This document shows positions 7,897-15,899 of a DNA stretch of 26,693 bases, one piece after another. The notes beneath the pieces are model-generated. The model was not told the DNA's origin. It worked only from the letters and a program-made list of their open reading frames with translations, and made no database searches. The translations under genes were made by a program, and so were the position numbers. The stretch is from Clostridiales bacterium. Lineage in GTDB: Bacteria > Bacillota > Clostridia > Lachnospirales > Cellulosilyticaceae. Position 1 is the stretch's first letter. Each line of letters begins with the position of its first letter. The stretch spans positions 1 through 26,693 of the forward strand of contig DYCF01000055.1 of assembly GCA_019418225.1 (NCBI GenBank). The letters are read 5' to 3'.

Positions 7897-8813
7897 TGTA
7901 CACTTACCTCCATTAATTCAGCTGTACATGTCCAATCACCAGAAATATTGTCACCACTGATTTTTATAGAGTCTACACGATAATACCCTGTAGCTATTTT
8001 AGACTCCAATCTTACAAAGTCATTTACTCCTATCGCTAAGTTCATAAAGTATCTTACTTCCCATCCCTTTTGTGACTTCTTTTTTGTAGTTTTTTTTGTT
8101 GTTTTAGTAGAGCTATTGTTTTTACTATTTTCTTCAGAAGTGCTATCCGTTTTCTCTTCATCACTTTTCACAATTCTTTTAGGCGTATCAAGAAGCCCTG
8201 TTTCAGCACTTAGTACGTATACTCTATTACTTATAGCCTGATTATGACTTTTAACCTGTAATACTCCATTTTGTAATGTCCACGTTAAATTAGATGACTT
8301 GCATACTTTATTTAATGCAGCCTTTGCTTGACCAACGAATGTATATCCATTTAGTAAATCTTTAAACGTAATTTTAGGCGCAAACACTAAACTTACACCC
8401 ATTTTATTTGCAATGTCATCAATTACCTTCTTTGTATTAATTACACCTGCATAAGAAAGTGATATATATGTATCTCTTATTTCTACAAGCCCGTCAACTA
8501 CAGATATTTCAGTCTGCATATCTGCTCCATCTATAGAAGATGATGCCTCTGTTACATTACCACAAAATGCTAGCGCTAGGTTATTACCATATCCAGCGCT
8601 GAGAACAACTGTACAATCCTTATTTTCTAGCATATCCCTATGCTCTTTAGATAAATTCCATACGGTTATCTTAGCCTCATTCTGTGTAGTTGTATCTGCC
8701 TTATCAAGGCTAAATGAAATTCTTAGAGGATATTCACCGTCTCCTATTTCAAAAGCATTATTTTTACCTTTAGTACCTATCATCAATCTATATTGTCTAT
8801 CAAAGTTGTCCAT
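7893..8813 (-). CDS. Baseplate hub protein, gp27/gpD-like (306 aa)
   Basis: The N-terminus (FDRQYRLMIGTKG, then PLRISFSLDKADTTTQNEAKITVWNLS) is the hallmark of the hub proteins related to T4 gp27 and P2 gpD: 'F.i.k....NkaeI.I.NLs'. It forms the trimeric ring on which the spike sits. About residues 215-250 are a low-complexity Ser/Thr/Lys linker (STKTTKKTTKKKSQKG) leading to a conserved C-terminal beta-domain (VNDFVRLESKIATGYYRVDSI). I use the ATG at 8813 with GGTGAGG upstream; an ATG at 8825 (adds MVRI) abuts its ribosome site. It overlaps the plug gene by 14 bp. Confidence 0.8.
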   Translation of the reverse strand: MDNFDRQYRLMIGTKGKNNAFEIGDGEYPLRISFSLDKADTTTQNEAKITVWNLSKEHRDMLENKDCTVVLSAGYGNNLALAFCGNVTEASSSIDGADMQTEISVVDGLVEIRDTYISLSYAGVINTKKVIDDIANKMGVSLVFAPKITFKDLLNGYTFVGQAKAALNKVCKSSNLTWTLQNGVLQVKSHNQAISNRVYVLSAETGLLDTPKRIVKSDEEKTDSTSEENSKNNSSTKTTKKTTKKKSQKGWEVRYFMNLAIGVNDFVRLESKIATGYYRVDSIKISGDNISGDWTCTAELMEVSVQ

Positions 8814-9141
8814 TATCCTCACCATCCTTTAGATCTTCAATAGGGATAAAGATAAATACTGCATGTTCATTAATAAAGTCATCTCTTCCCACGGTTTCTT
8901 TGTCACTTAAGCAACCGAAAACACCATTAGGAAGCGTACTCCTATTACAGAAATATGTAAGTGGAAAGTTAGGTACTATTTTTATGCCTGCTACTATTGG
9001 CGTTTCATCTGTCTCATACAGGCCCCATGACCAATAATCACCTGTGGCATTGTATGTAAAACGCATTAAATATTCTTTACTGTCCAATACCACACGACAA
9101 AAACTGTCGTTGTGGTTTGGTGCTTGTATGTACGTTGTCAT
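8800..9141 (-). CDS. Baseplate plug protein (113 aa)
   Basis: A 113-residue all-beta protein matching the phage baseplate plug family (DUF6983-like): Y-x-x-x-L-D-S-K-E-Y-x-M-R-F-T-Y-N near residues 19-32, a WSWGLYETDETPIVAGIKIV strand pair, an R-S-T-L-P-N-G-V-F turn and a final IFIPIEDL strand. In related phages this small protein sits with the hub and closes or adapts the tube end. AGGAGG precedes the ATG. It lies between the Dit-like and hub genes, the usual order for this family. Confidence 0.75.
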   Translation of the reverse strand: MTTYIQAPNHNDSFCRVVLDSKEYLMRFTYNATGDYWSWGLYETDETPIVAGIKIVPNFPLTYFCNRSTLPNGVFGCLSDKETVGRDDFINEHAVFIFIPIEDLKDGEDNGQL

Positions 9142-9155
9142 ATTACGCCTCCTAA

Positions 9156-9779
9156 TTAAAAAAGACCTGCTGTCGAAGCAAGGCCATATAATATACTTCC
9201 ATTCTTTTTAGATTCTCCATCGCTGTTACTACTACTTCCTTTAGAAGAGCTACTACTAGATGATTTACTATTACTTGAACTTGATGCTATACCTTTACTT
9301 TTACCTGTAGTAGCTGTTCCTGCATTAGTAGCACTTCTCCCGGCTCTTATATATGAATCTGGAATAGTAGTTGTCTTTGTTGATGTCTTTCTTATTTCTT
9401 TAAGTGTAATTGGTATTTCTAGGGCATATCCAGTATCTACACTTCTTGCAAATGAAATGCTTGTTATACAAAAATTTTCGTATACATAGTCATTCGCAAA
9501 AAATGTTACTGGTATTCTTTCAGCATATAGCTCAAATAACTTGTCTTGTATTTCTTCAATCCTACTAGATGTATCCCCAAAGCGTTGCTTCCACGTTACA
9601 GGTGTATTGCTAAGCGCTACAACAATGCTAATCATACGAGGTTTTAGAATAATTGTGTCATTTACGTTGTATCCATCTTCGACCGGATACTCTGGGGCAT
9701 CTGCTTCCAGCGAATCATTAATATCAATTAAGGCATCAAACTCTATGCCATTAATACTGCAAGGCTTCTTAGTTCTCAC
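9156..9779 (-). CDS. Dit-like baseplate/hub adaptor protein (207 aa)
   Basis: Residues 25-145 resemble the Dit-like N-terminal domain: 'EYPVEDGYNVNDTIILKPRM' is the typical 'h.ve.G..i.DHv...P' strand, followed by a helix (SSRIEEIQDKLFELYAER) and the strands FCITSISFARS and YALEIPITLKEI. The C-terminus (about 148-195) is an extreme Ser-rich low-complexity tract with nine Ser in a ten-residue run, then a short hydrophobic end. Start is GTG at 9779 after AGGGGGTG. Position just after the tape measure fits a distal tail or hub connector. Confidence 0.7.
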   Translation of the reverse strand: MRTKKPCSINGIEFDALIDINDSLEADAPEYPVEDGYNVNDTIILKPRMISIVVALSNTPVTWKQRFGDTSSRIEEIQDKLFELYAERIPVTFFANDYVYENFCITSISFARSVDTGYALEIPITLKEIRKTSTKTTTIPDSYIRAGRSATNAGTATTGKSKGIASSSSNSKSSSSSSSKGSSSNSDGESKKNGSILYGLASTAGLF

Positions 9780-9790
9780 ATCTACACCCC

Positions 9791-11731
9791 CTATGAATTT
9801 GCTAAACTACGTCTAAGAGAAGATGTAACATCTTCACCGCTCTTAGATATTGCATTTGATGCACGTTGTTGATCGTATGGATTTCCACCATTAAAATTAT
9901 TTGTTATTGTATTGCTTTGGTTAATACTTCTACTAACACCTCCAATACCTGCCGCGGCTTTAGTGGCTGAACTTACAGATAAGTCGACGCTACCACCCAT
10001 ACCTAGTAGATCTTTTATAAATCCTACTGCTCCTGTTACCTTTTCTTTAATAGCTTCATACATACCAAATATTTTTTGCTTAATAGCATCTATACTTGTC
10101 CCTATAAATGACTTGATTCCTTCCCAAATTATAGAACACGTATCTTTTATACTTCCCCATATAGCTGAAAAGATACTTTTAACTGCCTCCCATGCGCCTT
10201 CCCAATCTCCTGTAAAAACTGATACCAGGAAATCTAGCACGCCTTTAAGTATCTGTAAAAAGTACTCAAACTGCTGTCCGATGTACTGGAAGAATAGTTG
10301 AAATGACAACATTATCGTTTCTCCCCAGGTGTCCCAAAACTCTTGGAGATCTCCAAAGATAGCTGTAGCTATTGTTGATATACCATCCCATAATGTAGAA
10401 AGAACCATTGATATTATTTTCCACGCCGATAAAAGTATACCCTTTATAGTACCAGCATTATTAGAAAAGAATGATTTGAGGCCTCCCCATACAGTTGAAG
10501 CAACAGACTTTATTTTTCCCCATGTATTTGACAAGAATGTTGATATCGTTTTCCAGGCTGACTTTATAGTATCACGTACCTTTTCTGTATCTATACCAGC
10601 CTTTTCAAGCAATGTTCCAATTACAGAATCATTACCTTGCATAAAATTGATAAAATCATCTATAACAAGGAATATCAGTGCGACAATAGCAATGATACCT
10701 AACAATTTTAATTTAGCTATCATTGCAGCCTTACCAACACTTCCCCATGCACTAGCAAATAATTTAACTTGCTTTATGATTTTCATTATAGATAAAGTCG
10801 AGACTAATGCTGAAATTGCAATAGTTACTAACTTTATTGTATTTTCTGTGCCACCTAGCTTATCAACTATTGTTTTTAATACATTAACCGTCTTTGTAGC
10901 AATATTACTTACAGTTCGTATTATATTTTCAATAGTAGGCTTCATTTTTGAAATACTTAAAGTAGCTTTTTGCACTACTGTATTAAGTACTTTTAAAACT
11001 TTTACAGCAGGTTCAAGGAATGTTTTACCTGCCTCTGCCTTTAAATCAGTTACAGATTGTTTTAAGTTACCTAATTGGTTAGTCCATGTATCAGACTCCC
11101 TAGCTGCTTGTCCTAAAGCCCCAGATGCTTTATTTGCATCCTCTACCATCTGTAAAAGGGTTAATTGCTTCTGATCTTCCGCTAAGTCTTTGAATGATTT
11201 ACCATATAATTTATTAGCCGCTGCATTTCTAGTAGTTTCTGTACAAGATAATCCAAGAGCTGCATCATTTTCAAAATTTCCCTTCAAAAAAGACTGCAAA
11301 CTATCCGTTACTTCTTCCATAGACCTATCATAGAATGCTGCTGAGTCTGCTACTGCCTTCATTGACCTATTAGCAAGGTTTAATGCCTCTACTTCTTCCA
11401 TACCTGTAGTTTTAGCAAATGCTGCTATCTGTGTGAAGCTTCCCTTCATCCTGTTTACTAAAATACCTGTATTATCAGCTATACCTTGTAGTTGTTCTGA
11501 TGCATCATTCTCTAATTCACCAAATACTTGTGTGAATTGCGACTTCAAAGCCTCTGCGTCTGCTGCCGCTTCTGCTAAATTAGATAATCCAGATATAGAG
11601 AATCCTATCCCTATTGCCCCTAACACCTTCGAGGCCATACTCTTAATGCCATTAATGCTACTTTCAACTGCGTTTTCTGACTTTCCATCTATATTGAAGC
11701 CTACTGCAATGGCTAATTCTCTAAGCGTCAA
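9791..11731 (-). CDS. Tail tape measure protein (646 aa)
   Basis: A long helical protein that sets tail length and is expelled ahead of DNA. The N-terminal 250 residues contain the 'AFAKTTGMEEVEALNLANRSM' and 'SDTWTNQLGNLKQSVTDLKAE' stretches common to many tape measures. Hydrophobic segments lie at about 299-320 and 341-361, followed by many spaced Trp-containing repeats (WKTISTFL, WGKIKS, WGGLKSFF, WKIISMVL). At about 0.15 nm per residue the tail would be near 100 nm, short for a myovirus. The start is TTG overlapping the TGA of the frameshifted chaperone frame (TTGA), with AGAGGGGG upstream. Confidence 0.9.
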   Translation of the reverse strand: MTLRELAIAVGFNIDGKSENAVESSINGIKSMASKVLGAIGIGFSISGLSNLAEAAADAEALKSQFTQVFGELENDASEQLQGIADNTGILVNRMKGSFTQIAAFAKTTGMEEVEALNLANRSMKAVADSAAFYDRSMEEVTDSLQSFLKGNFENDAALGLSCTETTRNAAANKLYGKSFKDLAEDQKQLTLLQMVEDANKASGALGQAARESDTWTNQLGNLKQSVTDLKAEAGKTFLEPAVKVLKVLNTVVQKATLSISKMKPTIENIIRTVSNIATKTVNVLKTIVDKLGGTENTIKLVTIAISALVSTLSIMKIIKQVKLFASAWGSVGKAAMIAKLKLLGIIAIVALIFLVIDDFINFMQGNDSVIGTLLEKAGIDTEKVRDTIKSAWKTISTFLSNTWGKIKSVASTVWGGLKSFFSNNAGTIKGILLSAWKIISMVLSTLWDGISTIATAIFGDLQEFWDTWGETIMLSFQLFFQYIGQQFEYFLQILKGVLDFLVSVFTGDWEGAWEAVKSIFSAIWGSIKDTCSIIWEGIKSFIGTSIDAIKQKIFGMYEAIKEKVTGAVGFIKDLLGMGGSVDLSVSSATKAAAGIGGVSRSINQSNTITNNFNGGNPYDQQRASNAISKSGEDVTSSLRRSLANS

Positions 11732-12401
11732 TGCTTCGCCCCCTCTCTAAACTCATTAGCTTTAGCCTCTTCTATATCTGAGTTCATCTGGTGCAAAGCA
11801 TAAAGCTTAAGAGCTTCATCTAAGGTATAGCAAGTTTTAAGCTCATACATACTACAAAGCTTTTCTTTTATAAGTATGTACATTCTAAGTTCTAACTCTG
11901 TAAAACTCTCTGTGTTAAATCTACCGTACTTTTCAATGTTGTTGTTGCTTTCTCCAATACTCCTTTTTGGATTCCAAATTGGCTTGCTACTTTCGTAAAA
12001 AAACCAGCATAATTCAATTTAATTACCTCAAAGGCAAGCACAAACATATCTTGTGTATCTCCTGTAAAGATTTCATTTGCTGTATCTTCATCAAGTCGTA
12101 CTGCCTGTTGATTTGGTACCTCCACCGTAATATTCCCGCCTAACAATAGCTTCTTAAGCATATCCTCTAATTTATCACCGCTTAACGCTGAAAAGGATGA
12201 TGCGATTAGTGGCGCTGCTTTATCAAGATCAGTATCTAATGCATTACCATTTTGATTAATCATTGGTGCTAATGATGCAAGCATTGGTGTTACAAGCGAA
12301 ATTAATTGTCCACTCATATTAGCTGCTTTAAATGCTGGGAATGGGAAAATATAAAAAGTATTGTTATTTACCTGTACTTGTTTAGGTTCTAATTGTTTCA
12401 T
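11728..12401 (-). CDS. Tail assembly chaperone, -1 frameshifted long product (about 224 aa)
   Basis: In the codons GGT TTT TTT ACG, a -1 slip on T-TTT-TTT continues as TAC GAA AGT. The new frame stays open for 89 codons to a TGA at 11730-11728. Residues 1-135 would be shared with the short product; the extension contains NIEKYGRFNTESFTELELRM and ends with LYALHQMNSDIEEAKANEF. This mirrors the lambda G/GT arrangement. The extension has no start codon with a ribosome site of its own, and without the shift the 150 bp before the tape measure would be empty. The two frames are read from sequence; efficiency is unknown. Confidence 0.8.
11892..12401 (-). CDS. Tail assembly chaperone, short (unshifted) product (169 aa)
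   Basis: Position between tail tube and tape measure, plus a -1 extension, identify this as the G-type tail chaperone. It binds the tape measure and prevents early tube polymerisation. The N-terminus has the F-x-x-F-PAFKAAN motif seen in one chaperone family, then a helical stretch with several Ala/Leu/Ser-rich segments. The correct start is ATG at 12401, with AGGAGG 7 nt upstream; an upstream in-frame ATG at 12419 lacks a site. It follows the small Cys-rich gene, whose stop at 12412 lies in the same ribosome-site region. Confidence 0.8.
   Translation of the reverse strand: MKQLEPKQVQVNNNTFYIFPFPAFKAANMSGQLISLVTPMLASLAPMINQNGNALDTDLDKAAPLIASSFSALSGDKLEDMLKKLLLGGNITVEVPNQQAVRLDEDTANEIFTGDTQDMFVLAFEVIKLNYAGFFTKVASQFGIQKGVLEKATTTLKSTVDLTQRVLQS
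11997..12003 (-). promoter_or_regulatory. Programmed -1 frameshift heptamer T-TTT-TTT
   Basis: Seven T in a row on the minus strand, phased as xxT TTT TTT in the chaperone frame, fit the X-XXY-YYZ slippery rule with perfect re-pairing. No other heptamer in the overlap of the two open frames fits the phase. I see no obvious strong hairpin right after it. Confidence 0.8.
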
Positions 12402-12411
12402 GATAATCCTC

Positions 12412-12585
12412 CTAATCATAAATTGTCTTATCTAATTTCCACTGGCATGTAGTTTCACATGTGCTACATTTACCAGGTTCTTTTCCATATTTGTACTTAC
12501 AGTTAATACACTGCTTACATATTTTTTTCATTTTGCATCTATTACATCTCACTTTCCTCACCTTCTTTGGAATTATAAAAGCCAT
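12412..12585 (-). CDS. Small Cys-rich, probably zinc-binding protein (57 aa; possibly 46 aa from GTG)
   Basis: I found this ORF by translating the gap between tail tube and chaperone. It encodes 57 residues with eight Cys at 14, 17, 23, 26, 29, 40, 43 and 47, forming CxxC pairs (CNRC, CKQC, CINC, CSTC), among many Lys and Arg. This looks like a pair of small zinc knuckles. The ATG at 12585 lies inside a terminator-like hairpin and lacks a good ribosome site. A GTG at 12552, preceded by AAGGTGAGG about 4 nt away, would give 46 aa and keep all eight Cys. The stop at 12412 is 10 bp before the chaperone ATG. Function unknown; nucleic-acid or protein binding is a guess. Confidence 0.65.
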   Translation of the reverse strand: MAFIIPKKVRKVRCNRCKMKKICKQCINCKYKYGKEPGKCSTCETTCQWKLDKTIYD

Positions 12586-12604
12586 GTCAATTTGACACGG
12601 CTTT
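12577..12604 (-). terminator. Intrinsic terminator (bidirectional in form) after the tail tube gene
   Basis: On the minus strand AAAGCCGTGTCAA is followed almost directly by TTGACATGGC and TTTTAT. The arms pair over 8-10 bp with one G-T pair and a very small loop, flanked by A and T runs on either side. It begins at the stop codon of the tube gene. This would limit readthrough from the abundant tube and sheath genes into the chaperone and tape measure genes. Confidence 0.7.
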
Positions 12605-13016
12605 AATTTTCAAGACTTCCAGATGCACATTCAATTGTCCATTCAACATCTCCTGCTTCTTTACCTCTATTAAATGACATAGGTTTTGTTACCCACGCCT
12701 GCTCTGCTGAAAATGTTGTTTCCCCTTTTAAGTCCTTTACGAGTACCGGGAATATCGCATCACCTGTTGCTTTATCTCTCTTGTATTCCCCTTGTAAAAA
12801 TGAATTTGTAGGGGAATTTTGGGAAACTGTAATCTTTACAGTAAATCTCTCATCAGGATCCATTGAACGTGTGACTTCTCCGTCACAACCAACCTTTGAT
12901 GATGTACCATTTCCCATTGGTTCAATACTTAAAAAGCTATCTTCTGCATATCCAGTTACAATATGGCTTCCAAGCGCCATAGTTACCTGCTTAGGGCTAT
13001 ATGTATTTACTGCCAT
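12603..13016 (-). CDS. Tail tube protein, DUF3277-like (137 aa)
   Basis: A 137-residue protein beginning AVNTYSPKQVTMALGSHIVTG, with the segments E-D-S-F-L-S-I-E near residue 25 and GCDGEVTRSMDPDERFTVKI after it, followed by 'LLQ/FLQGEY' and a final beta-strand VEWTIECASGSL. This matches the DUF3277-type tail tube, which follows the DUF3383 sheath in several myophages. It polymerises in hexameric rings inside the sheath. GGAGGG precedes the ATG. A strong hairpin starts directly at its stop codon. Confidence 0.8.
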   Translation of the reverse strand: MAVNTYSPKQVTMALGSHIVTGYAEDSFLSIEPMGNGTSSKVGCDGEVTRSMDPDERFTVKITVSQNSPTNSFLQGEYKRDKATGDAIFPVLVKDLKGETTFSAEQAWVTKPMSFNRGKEAGDVEWTIECASGSLEN

Positions 13017-13027
13017 GGTATCCCTCC

Positions 13028-14125
13028 TTAATTAACTAATGTTCCTTTAATTTCTACTACGTGAATCGCCCCTGCTAAACGTGCTGTGAATTTACATCCC
13101 TCTAACTTACGTGATGCACGCTGTGAAGCTGTAATGCTAGATGCCTTAGGCACTGTTACCGTGTATCCTGGTATCTCTTTATTGTCCTCATCATACTGTG
13201 TTTCAGCAATTCCACCAGCTGTTTGCCCTGTTTTAAGACTTGCAACTATCTGATTTTCTACAAGAGAAATACCTTTATCTGTATATGGTACTTTAGGATT
13301 TGTAACAAATAAGTTGAATATCCTTACTTGCATATCATTTTGCAACCAATCCCTAAAGCGAATTGTATCAATCCACTCCCCAGCATACACCTTACCAGGT
13401 CTTGTAATATTCTTTCCAGCGACTGTTGTATAATGATTACCACCATTGCTTTCAATCGTATTAACATCTGCTGTACTTAGCCTTGATGGATTTACTCCTG
13501 ATAGGGACTTAAAGGACCACGTCTCACTCCCACTATCATAATTCAATGATTTTGCTACCCATGCCACATGTAAGTAATTATTTGCTGCTGGTACATTTTC
13601 TGATAATTGGCTTGTTGTTTCTCTACCAAATATCCAAAATGTCCTATAGAATTCTTTTACATTAAACCCTGGATCAACTGCAAGGCTTGTAAAGGCAAAT
13701 ACTTTGTTTTGTGCCTCAGTCCATTCTGCAATCTTTTCATATTCACTGGTCTCAATACCTGCAGGACAAATTACATACCACCCATTTATACCAAGTGCCC
13801 TATTAAGTGTTTTCTCAACACTCTCTAAATCACTTGTTTCTTCATCTTGCTGTTGTACCGCAATATAAACCTTATTAGGCTTAGGCGATTGGCTAAATGC
13901 AATTCTTGCTGCAATTCCTATTGGGTCTGCATTGTTTCCAGTAGCTATCCATCCTGCCTCTGTAACCTCAGTTAAGCTAGAGTATGCAGCCACTTCATTA
14001 GGTGCTTCTTGTGGTGCTACTTTAGGTGCTGGTCCTACAATAAGCATATAATCGAAAGACGTACTATCTATTACTGGACTTTCAATTGAAATGTCTACTT
14101 GTACAATTGAGTTTAAACCACTCAT
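13028..14125 (-). CDS. Tail sheath protein, DUF3383-like (365 aa)
   Basis: The 365 residues begin SGLNSIVQVDISIESPVI and contain family-like segments: FDYMLIVGPAPKVAP, AARIAFSQSPKPNKVYIAVQ (the Rossmann-like 'a..yF.q.p.p..v.v' core), and a late 'QNDMQVRIFNLFVTNPKVPYTD' region followed by AGAIHVVEIKGTLV. These are features of the DUF3383 contractile sheath-like family. It precedes the tube gene, as sheath genes do. Start codon overlaps the upstream stop (ATGA), with AAAGGAGG upstream. It defines the tail as contractile. I am more certain of the family than of details of its fold. Confidence 0.8.
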   Translation of the reverse strand: MSGLNSIVQVDISIESPVIDSTSFDYMLIVGPAPKVAPQEAPNEVAAYSSLTEVTEAGWIATGNNADPIGIAARIAFSQSPKPNKVYIAVQQQDEETSDLESVEKTLNRALGINGWYVICPAGIETSEYEKIAEWTEAQNKVFAFTSLAVDPGFNVKEFYRTFWIFGRETTSQLSENVPAANNYLHVAWVAKSLNYDSGSETWSFKSLSGVNPSRLSTADVNTIESNGGNHYTTVAGKNITRPGKVYAGEWIDTIRFRDWLQNDMQVRIFNLFVTNPKVPYTDKGISLVENQIVASLKTGQTAGGIAETQYDEDNKEIPGYTVTVPKASSITASQRASRKLEGCKFTARLAGAIHVVEIKGTLVN

Positions 14126-14703
14126 TCTTTTTCCTCCTTTATTTCTACTTCTTCAAAATACCCGGCTTTAGAACCAATTAAATCGTCATTACCACCGCCA
14201 CTAGGTGTCTTTGTATTGGTGTTATATGCTCCATAGAATCCCATTGTAAACGTTACATTAAGCTCAATCATTGCACGATATTCATACCTGCCATCTTGTA
14301 GGACTGACGATATGTCGTTGACTGGGCCATTTAAAAGCATACATATATCTAATCTCTCTTGCTCATCAATAGAAAAAGGTGATTGCATGTAGGCTACAAA
14401 CATTGTAAGGTCATTTACAGCACTATTACTTTGTGCTATAACCATATTGTTTTCGCCAAGTATACTCTCACCTTTTGTATATAAATTAATTTCAATTGGT
14501 AACATGCAATTATACGTTGATGAATGTTCTCCATCAATTTCACCCTCTATATCCATGTTTCCAATTTTTACTGTGCCTGCTTTAATAGTGACTAAAGGAT
14601 ATTTGGGCTTTGCCATATATTCTTCAGCCCATACAACTGTTGCTCCTGTAAAGTACTTGGCAACAAGATCATAAATATTCTCTTTAAGTTCCTGAATTGT
14701 CAT
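14122..14703 (-). CDS. Tail terminator / neck protein, LIC_12616-like (193 aa)
   Basis: A 193-residue protein with MTIQELKENIYDLVAKYF at the start, PLVTIKAGTVKIG near residue 35 and a late strand IELNVTFTMGFYGAYNT. This resembles the LIC_12616 / tail-terminator type that lies just upstream of the sheath in contractile phages and caps the tail before joining to the head. The ATG at 14703 is chosen because GGTGA lies about 6 nt away; in-frame TTG and GTG codons just upstream lie in the previous gene's end. The stop shares bases with the sheath ATG. Confidence 0.65.
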   Translation of the reverse strand: MTIQELKENIYDLVAKYFTGATVVWAEEYMAKPKYPLVTIKAGTVKIGNMDIEGEIDGEHSSTYNCMLPIEINLYTKGESILGENNMVIAQSNSAVNDLTMFVAYMQSPFSIDEQERLDICMLLNGPVNDISSVLQDGRYEYRAMIELNVTFTMGFYGAYNTNTKTPSGGGNDDLIGSKAGYFEEVEIKEEKE

Positions 14704-14704
14704 T

Positions 14705-15058
14705 TTATTCACCAACTTCGTTACTTGATACTTCTACAAATTGGCTTTCACAATGAGATAGCATCGTATGGTCCCATGTTACGCTAGAAGAACATTCGTA
14801 CCATTTACCATAGTATAAAATTCTGTCTCCAACAATGCTCTTGTCATTATCAGTAGCAATTAACTGTTCATCACCATACGCCTTAAGATGTTTAATATTT
14901 CGTTTTCCTTCCGGCAATAATGCTATCTCATTGGGACTTAATGGCTGTACATTCAATAATGTCTCCATATCTGTATAAGGATGTGAAACATGTCCACGTA
15001 CTACTTGTTGTTCTCCAAATCTCCTGAGCTTATATGGTTTTCTAAACAGGTTCATCAT
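14705..15058 (-). CDS. Putative head-closure / connector protein (117 aa)
   Basis: I do not recognise the sequence with certainty. The 117 residues begin MMNLFRKPYKLRRFGEQQVVRG and include a W-Y-E-C-S segment (GKWYECSSSVTWDHTMLSH), suggesting a compact beta-barrel like head-closure proteins of the gp16 (SPP1) class, where a 'D.I.y.gk.Y.V....w' strand pair is usual. Its place between the gp10-like protein and tail terminator supports a connector role. GGGGG precedes the start. The first codons overlap the end of the upstream gene (ATGA). Confidence 0.55.
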   Translation of the reverse strand: MMNLFRKPYKLRRFGEQQVVRGHVSHPYTDMETLLNVQPLSPNEIALLPEGKRNIKHLKAYGDEQLIATDNDKSIVGDRILYYGKWYECSSSVTWDHTMLSHCESQFVEVSSNEVGE

Positions 15059-15513
15059 TTATCCCCCTTTCCCTTAACGACAAAGTTTACTGATTGTCTC
15101 ATATTCCCAGTGTCAATAAGTGGTGTTGCAGAGCCTTTTTTCTCTACAGTACTAGGTGCATTAGCTGTAAATGAACCCGTTACAATTTTGTCTTGTACTA
15201 ACCCTTTCATGAATACGCCTATTTTATGTAATGTGACTTCTGCGGATTGACCTTTTACAAATAGTTCTTTCTGTTGCTTAAGAAACTCATTTATAATTGA
15301 TTCATTTCCATCAACAGCCTCCCTCATGAAAGGTCTGCTCGGTGAATTAACTGTACCTAGTTCATTCCACATAGCAATATCAAGTATATCTGTACCATCC
15401 TCTTCAAATGCTTTGCCACCCTCAAATCCTATCTTCACATTAAGCTTTTGAAGTTTCTTAAGCTCTTGCTGAAATCTCTTGCCTTCTGGAGTAAGTGTAT
15501 CTTTTACAGACAA
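15055..15513 (-). CDS. HK97 gp10-like / virion morphogenesis protein (152 aa)
   Basis: Segments typical of the HK97 gp10 / Mu gpG-like group are visible: LKKLQKLNVKIGFEGG near residue 18, WNELGT followed by SRPFMREAVD near 50-67, a helix, and PLIDTGNMRQSVNFVV near the C-terminus. The 'IP.RPFmr' and 'PLidTG.Lr.Si.y.v' motifs are the family signature. Such proteins act at the head-tail joint or in tail completion. The start is TTG at 15513 with GGAGGTG 7 nt upstream, inside the end of the DUF4054 gene. Confidence 0.75.
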   Translation of the reverse strand: MSVKDTLTPEGKRFQQELKKLQKLNVKIGFEGGKAFEEDGTDILDIAMWNELGTVNSPSRPFMREAVDGNESIINEFLKQQKELFVKGQSAEVTLHKIGVFMKGLVQDKIVTGSFTANAPSTVEKKGSATPLIDTGNMRQSVNFVVKGKGDK

Positions 15514-15887
15514 GTTTCTTCACCTCCGCATACCATTGGCATAATACACATATTCCTTAATGATAAATACTGGGAACCATACTGCGTAAGCATATATTCA
15601 GAATCTGTATCAGTACTGCTTGTAGAAGTGTTACTAAAACTTACTGACGTACTTCCTTCTGTATAACTTGATATACCAAATGCGGCTCCAAGAGTATTCC
15701 CTTCAGAGCCGACCATGTTTAGTTTCATTTTATGGGCTGCAATTAATACTACAGCCCTGCTATACATCTTACCAAATTTCTTCTTACTAATAAGTGGCTT
15801 AACAAAATCAATCCACATAAGAACTTCATCATCTTCTACTTTTGAAAATTCTTTTGCAAGTAATCTAAATATAGTAAGTGGGTCCAT
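15504..15887 (-). CDS. Head-tail connector, DUF4054-like (127 aa)
   Basis: A helical N-terminal half (FRLLAKEFSKVEDDEVLMWI, then AVVLIAAHKMKLN) followed by a Gly/Ser/Thr-rich loop and a final 'YMLTQYGSQYLSLRN' segment. This is the DUF4054 pattern: an 'A.a.l.AHl..l' helix, an 'G.i.S...g..svsf' loop, and 'T.yG..y..l'. In phages with DUF2184 capsids this protein is a portal-ring adaptor. GGGGG precedes the ATG. It ends with two Cys (C-G-G-E-E-T-C). Confidence 0.75.
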   Translation of the reverse strand: MDPLTIFRLLAKEFSKVEDDEVLMWIDFVKPLISKKKFGKMYSRAVVLIAAHKMKLNMVGSEGNTLGAAFGISSYTEGSTSVSFSNTSTSSTDTDSEYMLTQYGSQYLSLRNMCIMPMVCGGEETCL

Positions 15888-15899
15888 AATTAACCCCCA

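Noticed and set aside
10329..11174. Long plus-strand open frame (281 codons) opposite the tape measure gene
   Set aside because: It lacks a ribosome site and family motifs, and the minus-strand tape measure is clear. Plus-strand open frames in this AT-rich window are shadows of the minus-strand genes.
11728..11890. Separate small gene between chaperone and tape measure
   Set aside because: The open frame has no start codon with a ribosome site; its frame joins the chaperone by a -1 slip on a proper heptamer, which explains it better.
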